64,000 nucleotides of DNA, taken from JAPKYZ01 sp033763835. Lineage in GTDB: Bacteria; Acidobacteriota; Terriglobia; Bryobacterales; Bryobacteraceae. The stretch covers positions 124,001 to 188,000 of the forward strand of contig JANRJS010000038.1 in NCBI GenBank assembly GCA_033763835.1. The letters run 5' to 3'. Of this stretch, positions 42,680 through 52,109 are shown piece by piece (positions within the stretch are counted from its first letter, which is position 1; each line of letters opens with the position of its first letter). The position numbers and the translations under genes were made by a program. The notes beneath the pieces were generated by a model. It ran no database searches and had not been told where the DNA came from. It worked only from the letters and a program-made list of their open reading frames with translations.

Positions 42680-42685
42680 ATTATA
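42680..42685 (-). promoter_or_regulatory. Consensus -10 (TATAAT) 9 nt before the oxidase start
   Basis: On the minus strand TATAAT occupies 42685-42680 and the ATG begins at 42670. Transcription from this element would start at or next to the start codon. Confidence 0.55.
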
Positions 42686-42774
42686 TCGGGGCACACGTCA
42701 TTCCAACTCGGTGCGGAAATATGCCAGATAGCTGGACCGGTCGCCATCCGTTCGCGCTAGCATAACGGGCAGCT

Positions 42775-44430
42775 ATGCTCCAGGTCGCGATTCAGCAAGA
42801 GCCGTTCGACGCGGTGGTGGTAGGTTCCGGCGCTACCGGCGGGTGGGCCGCCAAAAAGCTAACCGAAGCGGGAATGCGCGTGGCGTTGCTCGAAGCGGGC
42901 GCGAAGACCACCGAGAAGGATTTTAGCGAGCACACGCAGCCGTGGCAGTTGCCGTATCTCGGCATGTCGCCCAAGCTGGCGAAGGATCGCGAAATCCAGT
43001 CGAAGTGCTACGCCTGCACGGAGCATAACTCCAAGTGGTTCGTCAGCGACATCGAGAATCCCTACACGCAAGAGAAGCCGTTCTGGTGGATCCGGCAGCG
43101 CGCGCTCGGGGGCCGAAGCCTGAGTTGGGGGCGGCAAAGCTATCGCATGTCCGATCTCGATTTCAAGGCCGCTTCGCATGACGGTTACGACGTCGATTGG
43201 CCGGTGAGCTACGCCGAAATGGTGCCGTACTACGAAGAGGTCGAGAAGTACGTCGGCATCAGCGGTCGCGCCGAGAACTTGCCGCAACTGCCAGATTCGA
43301 TCTTCATGCCGCCGATGGAGATGACTTGCGGCGAGGAAATTCTGCGCGACAAGGTGAAGGCGAAGTACGGGCGCACCGTGACCATCGGCCGGGCCGCGAT
43401 CCTGACTCGCGATCACAACGGCCGAAAGGCGTGCCACTATTGCGGACCGTGCGAACGCGGCTGCATCACCTATTCCTACTTTTCGAGTCCGTTCACGACC
43501 ATCAAGGACGCGCTAGCCACCGGCAGGCTGACCTTAATCACCGACGCGGTCGCCGCGAAAATCGCGATGAAGGACGGCAAAGCGGCGGGCGTCGAATACT
43601 TCGACCGGACTACGCGCGCACCGCGCGACGTAAAGGCGAAGGTCGTCATTCTATGCGCCTCGACACTCGAATCGACGCGGCTAATGCTGAACTCGAACAT
43701 CGCGAATTCGTCGGACGCGCTGGGACGCTATCTGATGGATCACATCTACCAGGGTGGGGCCAGCGGAACGATGCCAATGGTGGAAGCGAAGCCTTGGGCC
43801 GGACCGCCGCGCCGCCCGAACGGCATCTACATCCCCCGGTTCCGCAACGTGACGGAGAAGATGACCAACGGGTTCATTCGCGGCTACGGATATCAAGGCG
43901 GATCGCAACCGGGCTTCAATTTCGGCGCGAAGGGCTTTGGCGCGGATTACAAGGAAGCCGTACGCGAGGGCGTCTACGGAATCTCGATCGGCTTGTGGGG
44001 CGAGTGTCTGGCGCGCAAGGAAAACCGGGTTGAGATCGACAAATCGCGAACCGACGCCTGGGGCATCCCCGTGCTCAAAGTCTCGATGGAGTGGGGCGAT
44101 AACGAAAAGAAGATGTGGCGCGACGGTGTGGCGCAGGCGGGCGAAATGCTCGAAGCGGCAGGCGCGAAAGATGTTCGCACCGCCGCCGACGGCCGCTGGT
44201 CCGTACCGGGGTTCTGTATTCACGAAGTCGGCACGGCGCGCATGGGAGCGGACGCGAAATCGAGCGTCCTCAACAAGTGGTGCCAGAGCTGGGACGTCGA
44301 AAATCTGTTCTGCACCGACGGCGCGGCCTGGGTGTCGATCGGCTGCCAGAATCCGACCCTGACGATGATGGCGCTTACGGTTCGAACCTGCGATTACATC
44401 GTGCGCGAGTACGCGAAGAAAGCGGCCTAG
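42775..44430 (+). CDS. GMC-family FAD-dependent oxidoreductase
   Basis: A 551-aa flavoprotein. It has the Rossmann dinucleotide motif VVVGSGATGGWAAKKL at the N-terminus, GRSLSWGRQS for FAD binding, a cysteine cluster CHYCGPCERGC near 223 that could hold a metal or disulfides, and the C-terminal GMC region HEVGTARMG with VENLFCTDGA and CQNPTLTMMA. It oxidises a sugar or alcohol. TAGCAT, 11 nt before the ATG, is a possible -10 box. No gluconate-2-dehydrogenase-type small subunit is beside it. It is followed 28 nt later by the TonB-dependent receptor. Confidence 0.88.
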   Translation: MLQVAIQQEPFDAVVVGSGATGGWAAKKLTEAGMRVALLEAGAKTTEKDFSEHTQPWQLPYLGMSPKLAKDREIQSKCYACTEHNSKWFVSDIENPYTQEKPFWWIRQRALGGRSLSWGRQSYRMSDLDFKAASHDGYDVDWPVSYAEMVPYYEEVEKYVGISGRAENLPQLPDSIFMPPMEMTCGEEILRDKVKAKYGRTVTIGRAAILTRDHNGRKACHYCGPCERGCITYSYFSSPFTTIKDALATGRLTLITDAVAAKIAMKDGKAAGVEYFDRTTRAPRDVKAKVVILCASTLESTRLMLNSNIANSSDALGRYLMDHIYQGGASGTMPMVEAKPWAGPPRRPNGIYIPRFRNVTEKMTNGFIRGYGYQGGSQPGFNFGAKGFGADYKEAVREGVYGISIGLWGECLARKENRVEIDKSRTDAWGIPVLKVSMEWGDNEKKMWRDGVAQAGEMLEAAGAKDVRTAADGRWSVPGFCIHEVGTARMGADAKSSVLNKWCQSWDVENLFCTDGAAWVSIGCQNPTLTMMALTVRTCDYIVREYAKKAA

Positions 44431-44458
44431 TTCGCCCCGCGTGATAGACTCCCGGCCA

Positions 44459-47400
44459 ATGGGCATTGGGATGAAACGTTCAATCTTTGCGCTTTTGGCC
44501 GCCTCGGCGCTCTATGCGCAATCGCAAAGCGGAACCATCGTCGGCACGGTGAGCGATCAGGCGGGCGCGGTGATCGGCGCCGCCGAAGTCCGGCTAACGA
44601 ACGAGGCCAACGGCTTCGTTCGCACGGTCGTCACGAACGAATCGGGACAATACGTCGCCTCGTCCGTACCCACCGGCAGTTACTCGATCCAAGTGGCGCA
44701 GCCCGGTTTCCGCAAGTTGGTGCGGAGCGGTGTGCAACTCACCGCCGCCGACACCTTGACCGTCGATCTGCAACTCACCATCGGCAACGTCCAGGAGTCC
44801 GTGGAGGTGACCGAGGAAGCTCCGCTGCTACAGGCGCAGACCGCTACTGTCAGTTCGCTGGTCGATAACCGGCGCATTGTCGAGATGCCGCTCAACGGGC
44901 GCACCTTCACGCAACTTTTGCGGCTCAGCCCCGGCGCTTACACCGGGTCGAGCGGCAATCTCACCAACTCGCCGTACGCGATGCGCGGCGACGTCAACAT
45001 CAGCGTCAACGGATCGAGCGCGCAGAACAACACGTATCTGATCGACGGCATGGCCAACCGGAATTTGTGGCTCTCCACGCTGATCATGGTGCCCACCATC
45101 GATTCGATTCAGGAGATGCGCATGATGACGTCGAACTACTCGGCGGAATACGGCGCGGCGGCGGGCGCGGTGACGGTGGTGCAAACGAAGTCCGGCACGA
45201 ATTCGTTCCACGGCAGCGCCTACGAGTTCTTCCGGAATAACGTGCTCGACGCGAACACGTTTTTCAACAACCGCGCGGGCGTGGCGCGGCCCGCGTTCCG
45301 GCGCAACGAATTCGGCGCGACCTTCGGCGGACCCATCCGCAAGGACCGCACGTTCTTCTTCGCCGACTACCAAGGCATCCAGGTGCGCCAACCGGCGAGC
45401 ATCGTTTCGACCATCCCTACAGCGGCGCAACAAGCGATGGTCCGCACCGGCGATTTCAGCGCCTTCGGTGCGAATATCTTCGATCCCAATACCGTGGTCA
45501 ACGGCCAGCGCATGCCGTTCGCGGGCAATCGGATTCCGGCCACACGGCTCGATCCGGCGGCGGTGAACGCCGCCGCGCTGCTGCCCACGCCAACCACTTC
45601 GAGCGCGACGCGCAACTTCGTATTCAACCCGACAAACTCGCAAAAGACGAATCAGTTCGACGTGCGGATCGACCAGAACCTCGGGCAAAGCGACCGCGTG
45701 TTCTTCAAATACAGCTACGACACCACCGACCAACGCAACGTCGGCTTGCTGCCCGCGCCGGCCGGATCGAACCTGCCGATCGGCGAATATCTTTCCGCCG
45801 ACGGCAACCAGACGGCCACCACCGTACCGCTCAAGAACTGGTCGATCACCACCAACTACACGAAAGTGATCGGGTCGAGCACGGTGAACGAAGTGCGTAT
45901 CGGCGCGATCCGCTGGAACCAATTCATCAATCCTCTGGGCAATGAATTCGACACCGCGACGCGGCTCGGCATACCGGGAATCAACATCAACGACAAGTCC
46001 GGCGGGCTGCCCGCGATGACCATCACCGGCTATCAGGTGATCGGCGACAACTCGACGTTCCCGGAAAATAGCCAGACCATTTCATTCCAGTTCGAAGACG
46101 TGCTGACCATGACCCGCGGCGCGCATACGTTCAAGTTCGGCGGGTCGTTTATCCGGCACCGGTTTAACGGGTTTTCGGCGTTCCCCACGCGCGGGCAGTT
46201 TAGCTTCAACGGTCAATTTACCCGCCAGATTGGTTCGACTGGAGCGGCGACTGCGCTGGCCGATTTCGCGCTCGGCGCGCATAGCGACGCCACGCGCAAC
46301 GTACTGGTGGGCACGTTCGGCATGCGCAATTGGAACTTCGCGACGTTCGCCGAAGACACGTGGCGCGCGTCGAACCGGCTGACTCTCAACTATGGCGTGC
46401 GCTACGAGATTCTCGCGCCGCCGTACGAGGTTTACGACCGCTGGTCGAACTTCAATCTCGATACGGCGCTGCTCGAAATCGCGGGCCGGAATGGCGCGAG
46501 CCGCCGCTTGCGCAACATCGACACCAACAACTTCGCGCCGCGCCTGGGTCTGACCTACATGCTCACGGAGGATCGCAAGACCGTGCTGCGGTCGGGCTTC
46601 GGCATGTCGTTCGTCGAGGCGGGGCAAGGCGGCGGACAACTCTACAAGAACCTGCCGTTCTTCTTCTCGCAAGTGTTTGCCACAGACCAGAACGCCGCGC
46701 CACCGCGCCGTTTGTCCGAGGGTCTGCCGATTCCCGTCGCGCCCGATCCGAACAACATCGCGCAACTCAGCTCCGGCAATCCCAACGTTTGGGACTACGG
46801 GCTGAAGTCGACGAAAGTGATGCAGTGGTCGCTTGGCGTGCAGCGCGAGCTTGTGAAGAACCTGCTGCTCGACGTCACCTACGTCGGTACCCGGACCATT
46901 GGGCTGATTTCGAACGTCAATATTAACCAGTCCGCACCGGGACCGGGCGCGCAAGGACCGCGGCGACCGTTCTTCTCGCGCAATCCGAACGTGACCAATC
47001 TCACGTACCGCACGAACTACGCGGGCGCCAAGTATCATGCGCTGCAGACGCGGGTCGAGCAACGCTACACGGCGGGGTTGACCGTATCGCTCGCCTACAC
47101 GTGGTCACACTTTCTGGCCAATGGCGGCAATATCAACGGCGGCGGCAACGGTCCTCCGCAGGACGCCCGCTGCTACGCCTGCGAATGGGGATCGCAGCCG
47201 GAGGACCGGCGCCATGTCGCCGTCCTCAATCACGTCTACGAGTTGCCGTTCGGCGCGGGGCGGCGGTTCATGAACAAAGGCTGGTTGTCGCACGTCGTCG
47301 GTCCGTGGAACGTGAACGGCATCTGGTCGATGTCCACGGGCGAGCACTTTACGGCGACGCTGGCGGCGGCGGTTTCGAACTCGGCGGGCGGCGGCGGCGA

Positions 47401-47743
47401 CCGTCCCAATCGCTTACGCGACGGCAATCTGCCCGCCTCCGAACGAACGATCGACCGCTGGTTCGACCTCGGCGCATTCGCCGCGCCGGCGCAGTTCAAT
47501 TTCGGAAACTCCGGCCGCGGGGTTCTGGTCGCGCCCGGCAATTTCAACGTCGATTTGGGCGTGCACCGTAACTTCCAATTCACGGAGCGATGGCGCGCGA
47601 GCTTCCGCTGGGAGATGTTCAACGCGTTCAACCGCGCGAATTTCGGGAATCCGAATTCGGCGATCGGCAATCCGGTAGCGGGCCAAATCTCGGGCACCGC
47701 GCCCGCACGGATTATGCAACTCGCGCTGAAACTCATGTTCTAA
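44459..47743 (+). CDS. TonB-dependent receptor, Oar-like, with carboxypeptidase-regulatory domain
   Basis: A 1094-aa outer-membrane protein. A signal peptide (RSIFALLAASALYAQ) is followed by a carboxypeptidase-regulatory-like beta-sandwich (SGTIVGTVSDQAGAVIG), the plug (NNRRIVEMPLNGRTFTQLL; NTYLIDGM) and a long barrel with aromatic-rich strands, ending RIMQLALKLMF. Such receptors are abundant in acidobacteria and import polymer fragments or siderophores; the ligand is unknown. The ATG at 44459 lies 8 nt after TAGACT; a second ATG at 44471 gives an equally good signal peptide. No TonB box is obvious at the N-terminus. Confidence 0.92.
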   Translation: MGIGMKRSIFALLAASALYAQSQSGTIVGTVSDQAGAVIGAAEVRLTNEANGFVRTVVTNESGQYVASSVPTGSYSIQVAQPGFRKLVRSGVQLTAADTLTVDLQLTIGNVQESVEVTEEAPLLQAQTATVSSLVDNRRIVEMPLNGRTFTQLLRLSPGAYTGSSGNLTNSPYAMRGDVNISVNGSSAQNNTYLIDGMANRNLWLSTLIMVPTIDSIQEMRMMTSNYSAEYGAAAGAVTVVQTKSGTNSFHGSAYEFFRNNVLDANTFFNNRAGVARPAFRRNEFGATFGGPIRKDRTFFFADYQGIQVRQPASIVSTIPTAAQQAMVRTGDFSAFGANIFDPNTVVNGQRMPFAGNRIPATRLDPAAVNAAALLPTPTTSSATRNFVFNPTNSQKTNQFDVRIDQNLGQSDRVFFKYSYDTTDQRNVGLLPAPAGSNLPIGEYLSADGNQTATTVPLKNWSITTNYTKVIGSSTVNEVRIGAIRWNQFINPLGNEFDTATRLGIPGININDKSGGLPAMTITGYQVIGDNSTFPENSQTISFQFEDVLTMTRGAHTFKFGGSFIRHRFNGFSAFPTRGQFSFNGQFTRQIGSTGAATALADFALGAHSDATRNVLVGTFGMRNWNFATFAEDTWRASNRLTLNYGVRYEILAPPYEVYDRWSNFNLDTALLEIAGRNGASRRLRNIDTNNFAPRLGLTYMLTEDRKTVLRSGFGMSFVEAGQGGGQLYKNLPFFFSQVFATDQNAAPPRRLSEGLPIPVAPDPNNIAQLSSGNPNVWDYGLKSTKVMQWSLGVQRELVKNLLLDVTYVGTRTIGLISNVNINQSAPGPGAQGPRRPFFSRNPNVTNLTYRTNYAGAKYHALQTRVEQRYTAGLTVSLAYTWSHFLANGGNINGGGNGPPQDARCYACEWGSQPEDRRHVAVLNHVYELPFGAGRRFMNKGWLSHVVGPWNVNGIWSMSTGEHFTATLAAAVSNSAGGGGDRPNRLRDGNLPASERTIDRWFDLGAFAAPAQFNFGNSGRGVLVAPGNFNVDLGVHRNFQFTERWRASFRWEMFNAFNRANFGNPNSAIGNPVAGQISGTAPARIMQLALKLMF

Positions 47744-47751
47744 TTTTTCTC

Positions 47752-47784
47752 TTGACTGGACGCGCGGCTATTTCTACTATGTAG
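47752..47784 (+). promoter_or_regulatory. Promoter with overlapping inverted-repeat operator for the PadR operon
   Basis: TTGACT (47752-47757), a 17-nt spacer and TACTAT (47775-47780) form a near-consensus promoter. CTACTATGTAG (47774-47784) is an inverted repeat over the -10, similar to the short AT-rich dyads bound by PadR proteins. The start codon is 9 nt after the -10. Confidence 0.65.
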
Positions 47785-47789
47785 AGGAA

Positions 47790-48107
47790 ATGAACTTGCC
47801 CGCCCTCGGCGAACTTGAGCAGATCGTGCTTCTCGCCGTGCTGCGGCTGGGCGACGCGGCGTACGGCGTAGCGGTGGCGGACGAGATTGCGGATCGCGCC
47901 GGGCGGCGTATCTCGCTGGGAGCCATCTACACCACGCTCGACCGCATGGAGTCGAAGGGACTGGTGTCGTCGCGCACCGGTGAGGCGACGGCGGAGCGCG
48001 GCGGGCGGGCGAAGCGCTATTTCCGGCCCACCGCCCTTGGCCAAAAGGCGCTCGAAGCGAGCCAGACGGCCCTGGCACGAATGAAGGAAGGACTGGCGCT
48101 GCCATGA
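47790..48107 (+). CDS. PadR-family transcriptional regulator
   Basis: A 105-aa winged-helix repressor. The N-terminal part LGELEQIVLLAVLRLGDAAYGVAVADEI and the recognition segment ISLGAIYTTLDRMESKGLVSSR are typical of the family, and YFRPTALGQKAL follows. It is a short class-II form without the long C-terminal dimerisation domain. The dyad over its own promoter suggests autoregulation. It overlaps the next gene by 4 nt and probably controls the two small membrane-associated proteins behind it. Confidence 0.9.
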   Translation: MNLPALGELEQIVLLAVLRLGDAAYGVAVADEIADRAGRRISLGAIYTTLDRMESKGLVSSRTGEATAERGGRAKRYFRPTALGQKALEASQTALARMKEGLALP

Positions 48108-48436
48108 GGCAACTGACTCTCCGCGTGGTCGAATTCCTCGCGCCCACGCATCTCGCCGAAGCGCTGGTGGGCGACTTCGAGGAGGCGGGCGCGGGCGCAC
48201 TGGAGATCGCGCGGTCGATTCCGCACTTGATTCGTCCCCGCATGGGACGTGCCGCGATGGCCGCAGCCGCCGCTTGGATTCCGCTCGTGGCTATGGAGGC
48301 GCTGGCTCGCTTCGTGCGTTCGCAGGTGCCGCTCAAGACCGGACCGGACATTCCCTGGGTCTACCTGGCGACGGGCATCGTACTGTCGTGCCTGTTATCT
48401 CTTGTCGTTCTGAAAAAAGAGGAGAACAACCGATGA
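48104..48436 (+). CDS. Small membrane protein of the PadR operon
   Basis: A 110-aa protein I do not recognise. It has an amphipathic N-terminus (LTLRVVEFLAPTHLAEALVGDFEE) and two hydrophobic segments (MAAAAAWIPLVAMEAL and IPWVYLATGIVLSCLLSLVVL), ending in a charged KKEENNR tail. It overlaps the regulator and the following gene by 4 nt each, so the three are coupled. A membrane stress or transport accessory role would be guesswork. Confidence 0.7.
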   Translation: MRQLTLRVVEFLAPTHLAEALVGDFEEAGAGALEIARSIPHLIRPRMGRAAMAAAAAWIPLVAMEALARFVRSQVPLKTGPDIPWVYLATGIVLSCLLSLVVLKKEENNR

Positions 48437-48948
48437 AGTGGCTAGTACGCGGTGCGGTGGGATTTCTGTCTTTGATCGGCGGAGCGGTGCTGGTGCTGCT
48501 GGCCATGGGCGCGCGCGGCGATAAGAAGCTGCAGTCGGCGATCGAGATCGCGAAGCCGCCGGAGGTTGTCCGTACTTGGTTGACCGAGCCCGAGAAATTG
48601 AAGGCTTGGGTTGGCTGGCTGGTAGAGGTTCGGCGCGAAGGAGACCGCGAGATTTGGGTGGTCGAGGATCGCAACAATGGCAACGCCCGTATGGAAATCG
48701 TCGCTTACGATATGCGGGAAGAGCCGGGCCGTCTGTTCGCCAAACTGAAGGTGGACGGAAGTTTCCACGGATGGAACGAGTACCGGCTTACCGATTTGGG
48801 AGGACGAACCCGCCTCGAGATGTCCGGCGAGTACGAGTACGAGCATTGGTTCGCCAAGCTATTGGAACCGATCATCACGCGCGAGGCGACAAAGAAGCAG
48901 GACGAGGATCTGGCGCGGCTGAAGGGACTGGTCGAGGCCAAATCGTAG
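48433..48948 (+). CDS. SRPBCC-fold protein with N-terminal membrane anchor
   Basis: A 171-aa protein. One hydrophobic helix (GFLSLIGGAVLVLLAMG) is followed by a START/polyketide-cyclase-like domain: AIEIAKPPEVVRTWLTEPEKLKAWVGWL at the beginning of the fold and LTDLGGRTRLEMSGEYEYEHWFAKL near the end. Such domains bind hydrophobic ligands. The ATG at 48433 has AGAGGAGAA upstream and overlaps the previous stop. It is the last gene of the PadR operon. Confidence 0.82.
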   Translation: MKWLVRGAVGFLSLIGGAVLVLLAMGARGDKKLQSAIEIAKPPEVVRTWLTEPEKLKAWVGWLVEVRREGDREIWVVEDRNNGNARMEIVAYDMREEPGRLFAKLKVDGSFHGWNEYRLTDLGGRTRLEMSGEYEYEHWFAKLLEPIITREATKKQDEDLARLKGLVEAKS

Positions 48949-48950
48949 CG

Positions 48951-49745
48951 CTACCCGCTTTTTCTGCCGCCGAATAGGAACTTCAGCATGGCGGGAACCC
49001 GGCGAGCCCAGCTTCGTTCGGAATGGTCCGCGCCGATCGCCTCGAAGTACTCGAGATCGTGGCCCAGGCTCCAGCCGAGCGCCACCAGGCGGTCCCGCAA
49101 GGAACGGGCATCGCGGATGGTGCGGCGTGGGGCGGCGCCTTCTTCGGTCCCCACGTCGAGCCAAATCGAGGGACGGTCGTGACCGTCGAACCCGTCCACC
49201 ATCTTCAGAATCGCCCGATTGTCCCACCAAACCGACGGCGACATGACGGCCAGCTTGCCGAAGACCGTCGGGTGCTTTAACCCCAGATAGAGCGTCACCA
49301 ACGCCCCTAGCGACGATCCGCCCAGGCCGGTATGCCGGCGGTCCCGTAGCGTCCGGTACTCGTTGTCGATAAAGGGCTTCAGGTCGTTCACCAGCATGCG
49401 TCCGTAAAGGTACGCTTTGCCCCCCCGGCGCGTACGGGCGTCGCGTGTCGGGGTGTACTCGTCAATCCGATTGACGCCCGCGTTGTGTATGGCGACGACG
49501 ATGAGCGGTTTCAGTTCGCCTTGCCGGATCATCGCCTCGGCGGAATCGTCCACGCCCCACTCCTGCCCGTGGATGAACGCCGTTTCCCCGTCGAACACGT
49601 TTTGGCCGTCCTGCAGATACAGGACCGGATAGCGATGATTGGGCGAGTCCCAGTAGCCCGGCGGAAGATACACCAATACGTCGTGCTCATCCGGAAGGGC
49701 CGTCGAACGGAAGGCGCGGTGGTAGCGAATGTCCCCTGTTGTCAT
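48951..49745 (-). CDS. Esterase of the enterochelin-esterase/putative esterase D family
   Basis: A 264-aa alpha/beta-hydrolase without signal peptide. It shows VLYLQDGQNVFD, the oxyanion and nucleophile region GLGGSSLGALV with the catalytic Ser, LDVGTEEG with a candidate acid, and a C-terminal GADHSERSW with the catalytic His. Family members cleave siderophore esters, S-formylglutathione or carbohydrate esters. It converges with the SRPBCC gene (2 nt apart). Confidence 0.87.
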   Translation of the reverse strand: MTTGDIRYHRAFRSTALPDEHDVLVYLPPGYWDSPNHRYPVLYLQDGQNVFDGETAFIHGQEWGVDDSAEAMIRQGELKPLIVVAIHNAGVNRIDEYTPTRDARTRRGGKAYLYGRMLVNDLKPFIDNEYRTLRDRRHTGLGGSSLGALVTLYLGLKHPTVFGKLAVMSPSVWWDNRAILKMVDGFDGHDRPSIWLDVGTEEGAAPRRTIRDARSLRDRLVALGWSLGHDLEYFEAIGADHSERSWARRVPAMLKFLFGGRKSG

Positions 49746-49828
49746 CGAGTTAGGAGCGTCCTAGCGAAATTACACAACTCTTACACTTGGACGCTCAACC
49801 ACTTGCTAGCTTGGCTGATGAGAGATTC

Positions 49829-50719
49829 ATGGCCGAGCTAGCTACCCCCATCCCCCTTCAAAAAGACACGAATAAGCTAAATTGGACGACCATTATTGCG
49901 TTTACGGCCTTCCATATTTTGGCACTGATTACCGTGGCGTTCTTCCTCGAATGGAAGTTCGTCGTTCCCACCGCGATCCTCTACTGGATCTGTATCGGCT
50001 GGGGAATCGGCATGGGGTACCACCGTTTGCATACGCACCGGTCCTATCAAGCGCCCAAGTGGATGGAATATCTGTTCGCCGTCTGCGGCGCGATGACGCT
50101 GCAGGGCGGCCCGATTTCGTGGGTGGGTATGCACCGGCTGCACCATCAGTTTTCCGACAAAGAGGGCGATCCGCACACGCCGCGCGACGGCAAGTGGTGG
50201 GCGCACATTATCTGGATGACGGTGGGCGACGCAATGCATAACAACACGCAGGTGACGGCGAAGTACGCGCCCGATCTCGCCCGCAAGCGCTTCTACGTCT
50301 GGCTGAACGACTGGCATTGGGTACCGCTGACGGTGTCGGGATTACTCGCCTGGGGCATCGGTTGGGCGTTTTGGGGACCGCTCGACGGCATGGCGCTGGC
50401 CTTCTGGCTGGTGTTCGTGCGCGTGACGCTCGGCTGGCATGCGACTTGGGCGGTGAATTCGGCGACGCACCTGTGGGGCTCGCGGCGATTCCAAACGCGC
50501 GACGATTCGCGGAACAACTGGTGGGTCGCGCTCGCGACATTCGGCGAGGGCTGGCACAACAATCACCACGCGCACCAAAATTCGGCGCGTCACGGCTTGG
50601 CCTGGTACGAACTCGACGTGACCTGGATTTCGATCTGGGCGCTCAAGAAGCTGGGGCTGGTGAAGAACGTCAAGGTGGCGGCGATCGACGAACGGCTGGC
50701 GCTCGAAAAGGCGGCCTAA
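49829..50719 (+). CDS. Membrane fatty-acid (acyl-CoA delta-9-type) desaturase
   Basis: A 296-aa membrane di-iron enzyme. The three histidine boxes are present: HRLHTHR (65-71), HRLHH (102-106) and HNNHH (243-247), interspersed with four hydrophobic helices. It introduces a double bond into a saturated acyl chain and adjusts membrane fluidity. The ATG at 49829 is preferred; a TTG at 49787 would add 14 residues. It converges with the methyltransferase, overlapping by 4 nt. There is no direct link to the megasynthase locus. Confidence 0.92.
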   Translation: MAELATPIPLQKDTNKLNWTTIIAFTAFHILALITVAFFLEWKFVVPTAILYWICIGWGIGMGYHRLHTHRSYQAPKWMEYLFAVCGAMTLQGGPISWVGMHRLHHQFSDKEGDPHTPRDGKWWAHIIWMTVGDAMHNNTQVTAKYAPDLARKRFYVWLNDWHWVPLTVSGLLAWGIGWAFWGPLDGMALAFWLVFVRVTLGWHATWAVNSATHLWGSRRFQTRDDSRNNWWVALATFGEGWHNNHHAHQNSARHGLAWYELDVTWISIWALKKLGLVKNVKVAAIDERLALEKAA

Positions 50720-52032
50720 GCCGTTTCAAACGCCGCCTTAACTTTCCGCCCCGCAAGCTCAGCAATCAGCGTCACCGGTCCCGGCGGGATATTCTTACGA
50801 ACCCGAACATTCACCTGACGTGGCAAATCCGAATAAGGGTCGAGATGCAGGATTTCGAGCCGGTGCCCTGCCGCCGAAATGTGCAGATTGTTGCGGTCGG
50901 CGTTTTCCGGTAATCCGGCGACCCAGACAGAGACGACTTCTCCTTGCGAAGGGTCGAACCGGTTCGGTGTCCATTTCGTTCCGTCCGCGACACCTGTAAT
51001 CGCGAAATCGTCGCCGGGAACCGCAGGGAGATCGACCGCAATGCGATGTCCTCCGCCCGGCGGTCCTCCATTCACGCGAACCTCGACTTCGTGCCAACCC
51101 GGCGCGAGTCCCGGTGGCACTTTGAAATTCGCCTGCCAGCCGTTCTCCGTTTTAGCGACATACACCGGACGCACACCCAACCCGCCTACGGACGGCTTTA
51201 CGTCGTCGATCGAGAGTGTCTCTTCCGGGTGGTCGAAAAAGATCGTCGCCATCTCATCCCGCAACGAGCGGAAGTTAATCCCGAAGTTCACATCGTGAGT
51301 TACGCCGGCGAGGCGCGGCGCCGCCGTATCGTGCGAAGGCGGCTCCCAGCGGCGATGGCAGGCGACACAAGCGCTGAACTCGATGACGGAGCGCAGTTCG
51401 ACCCGCGCGAAACCCGCCGTGCGGCAAAGCGCCATCAGACCGGCGAGGTTTGGCGCACACCAATTGTCGATTTGGCCGCCGAATTCCGTAGTCTCGTAGA
51501 ACTCCATCATCGGGCGGTCCGCCCATCGGGTCCCATCGACCAGCTCGGGCCGCAGGATGTAGGAATCGACGGCGACGAAATCGGTGGAGAGCGCGCAGAC
51601 CCGTTCGAGCGCCAGTAGCGGATGCTTCAAGTGATACAGCACGCCCATGAACAGAACGATGTCGAAGCGGCCATGAACGTCCGGAGAGAGTTCGTAAACG
51701 TCCGCTTGGAGGTATTCGACGCGCGAGCCGAGCCGCGTGTGCGCTTCGCGAAAGTTAGGGTTGTCCCACGTGTCGACGGCGACCACTTGCGCGCCGCGGC
51801 GTTCGAGCTCGAAGGCGAACCACCCGTCCCAGGTACCGATGTCGAGCGCCCGCTTACCGCGCAAGTCATCCGGGATCGGGAATTGTCCAATGCGATCGCG
51901 CAGGCCCGCAAGGTCGCACGCGCCATCGATACGGGTGCCATCGGGAAACTCGAAGCTATGCCACCAGCCCGTGCGGGCGTGCCGCTCCCGCCAGGAATCG
52001 ACAAGCTGAGAAGACCGGTCCTCGGCGGCCAT
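50716..52032 (-). CDS. SAM-dependent methyltransferase (CmoB/DUF1698-like) with C-terminal beta-sandwich
   Basis: A 438-aa protein. The first 230 residues form a class I methyltransferase: KRALDIGTWDGWFAFELERRG, VVAVDTWDNP and VLFMGVLYHLKHPLLALERV resemble CmoB, the tRNA wobble-uridine carboxymethyltransferase, and related small-molecule enzymes. The remaining 200 residues (from about HDVNFGINFRSL onward; HEVEVRVNGG, VSVWVAGL) look like two immunoglobulin-type beta-sandwiches, which CmoB lacks. A different substrate, perhaps a sugar chain, is therefore likely (inference). The ATG at 52032 is 7 nt after CATACT. It is divergent from the NTF2-like gene. Confidence 0.8.
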   Translation of the reverse strand: MAAEDRSSQLVDSWRERHARTGWWHSFEFPDGTRIDGACDLAGLRDRIGQFPIPDDLRGKRALDIGTWDGWFAFELERRGAQVVAVDTWDNPNFREAHTRLGSRVEYLQADVYELSPDVHGRFDIVLFMGVLYHLKHPLLALERVCALSTDFVAVDSYILRPELVDGTRWADRPMMEFYETTEFGGQIDNWCAPNLAGLMALCRTAGFARVELRSVIEFSACVACHRRWEPPSHDTAAPRLAGVTHDVNFGINFRSLRDEMATIFFDHPEETLSIDDVKPSVGGLGVRPVYVAKTENGWQANFKVPPGLAPGWHEVEVRVNGGPPGGGHRIAVDLPAVPGDDFAITGVADGTKWTPNRFDPSQGEVVSVWVAGLPENADRNNLHISAAGHRLEILHLDPYSDLPRQVNVRVRKNIPPGPVTLIAELAGRKVKAAFETA

Positions 52033-52096
52033 CGGTCTCAGTATGGCGGTCTGATATGACGATCCCATGACGTATGCGTGGGGCGTCCCGCAGTGA

Positions 52097-52102
52097 TACA
52101 AT
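52097..52102 (+). promoter_or_regulatory. -10-like TACAAT 7 nt before a GTG start
   Basis: TACAAT at 52097-52102 is followed by 7 nt and the GTG of the NTF2-like gene, placing the expected transcript start at the start codon. Confidence 0.5.
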
Positions 52103-52109
52103 CCGGCGC

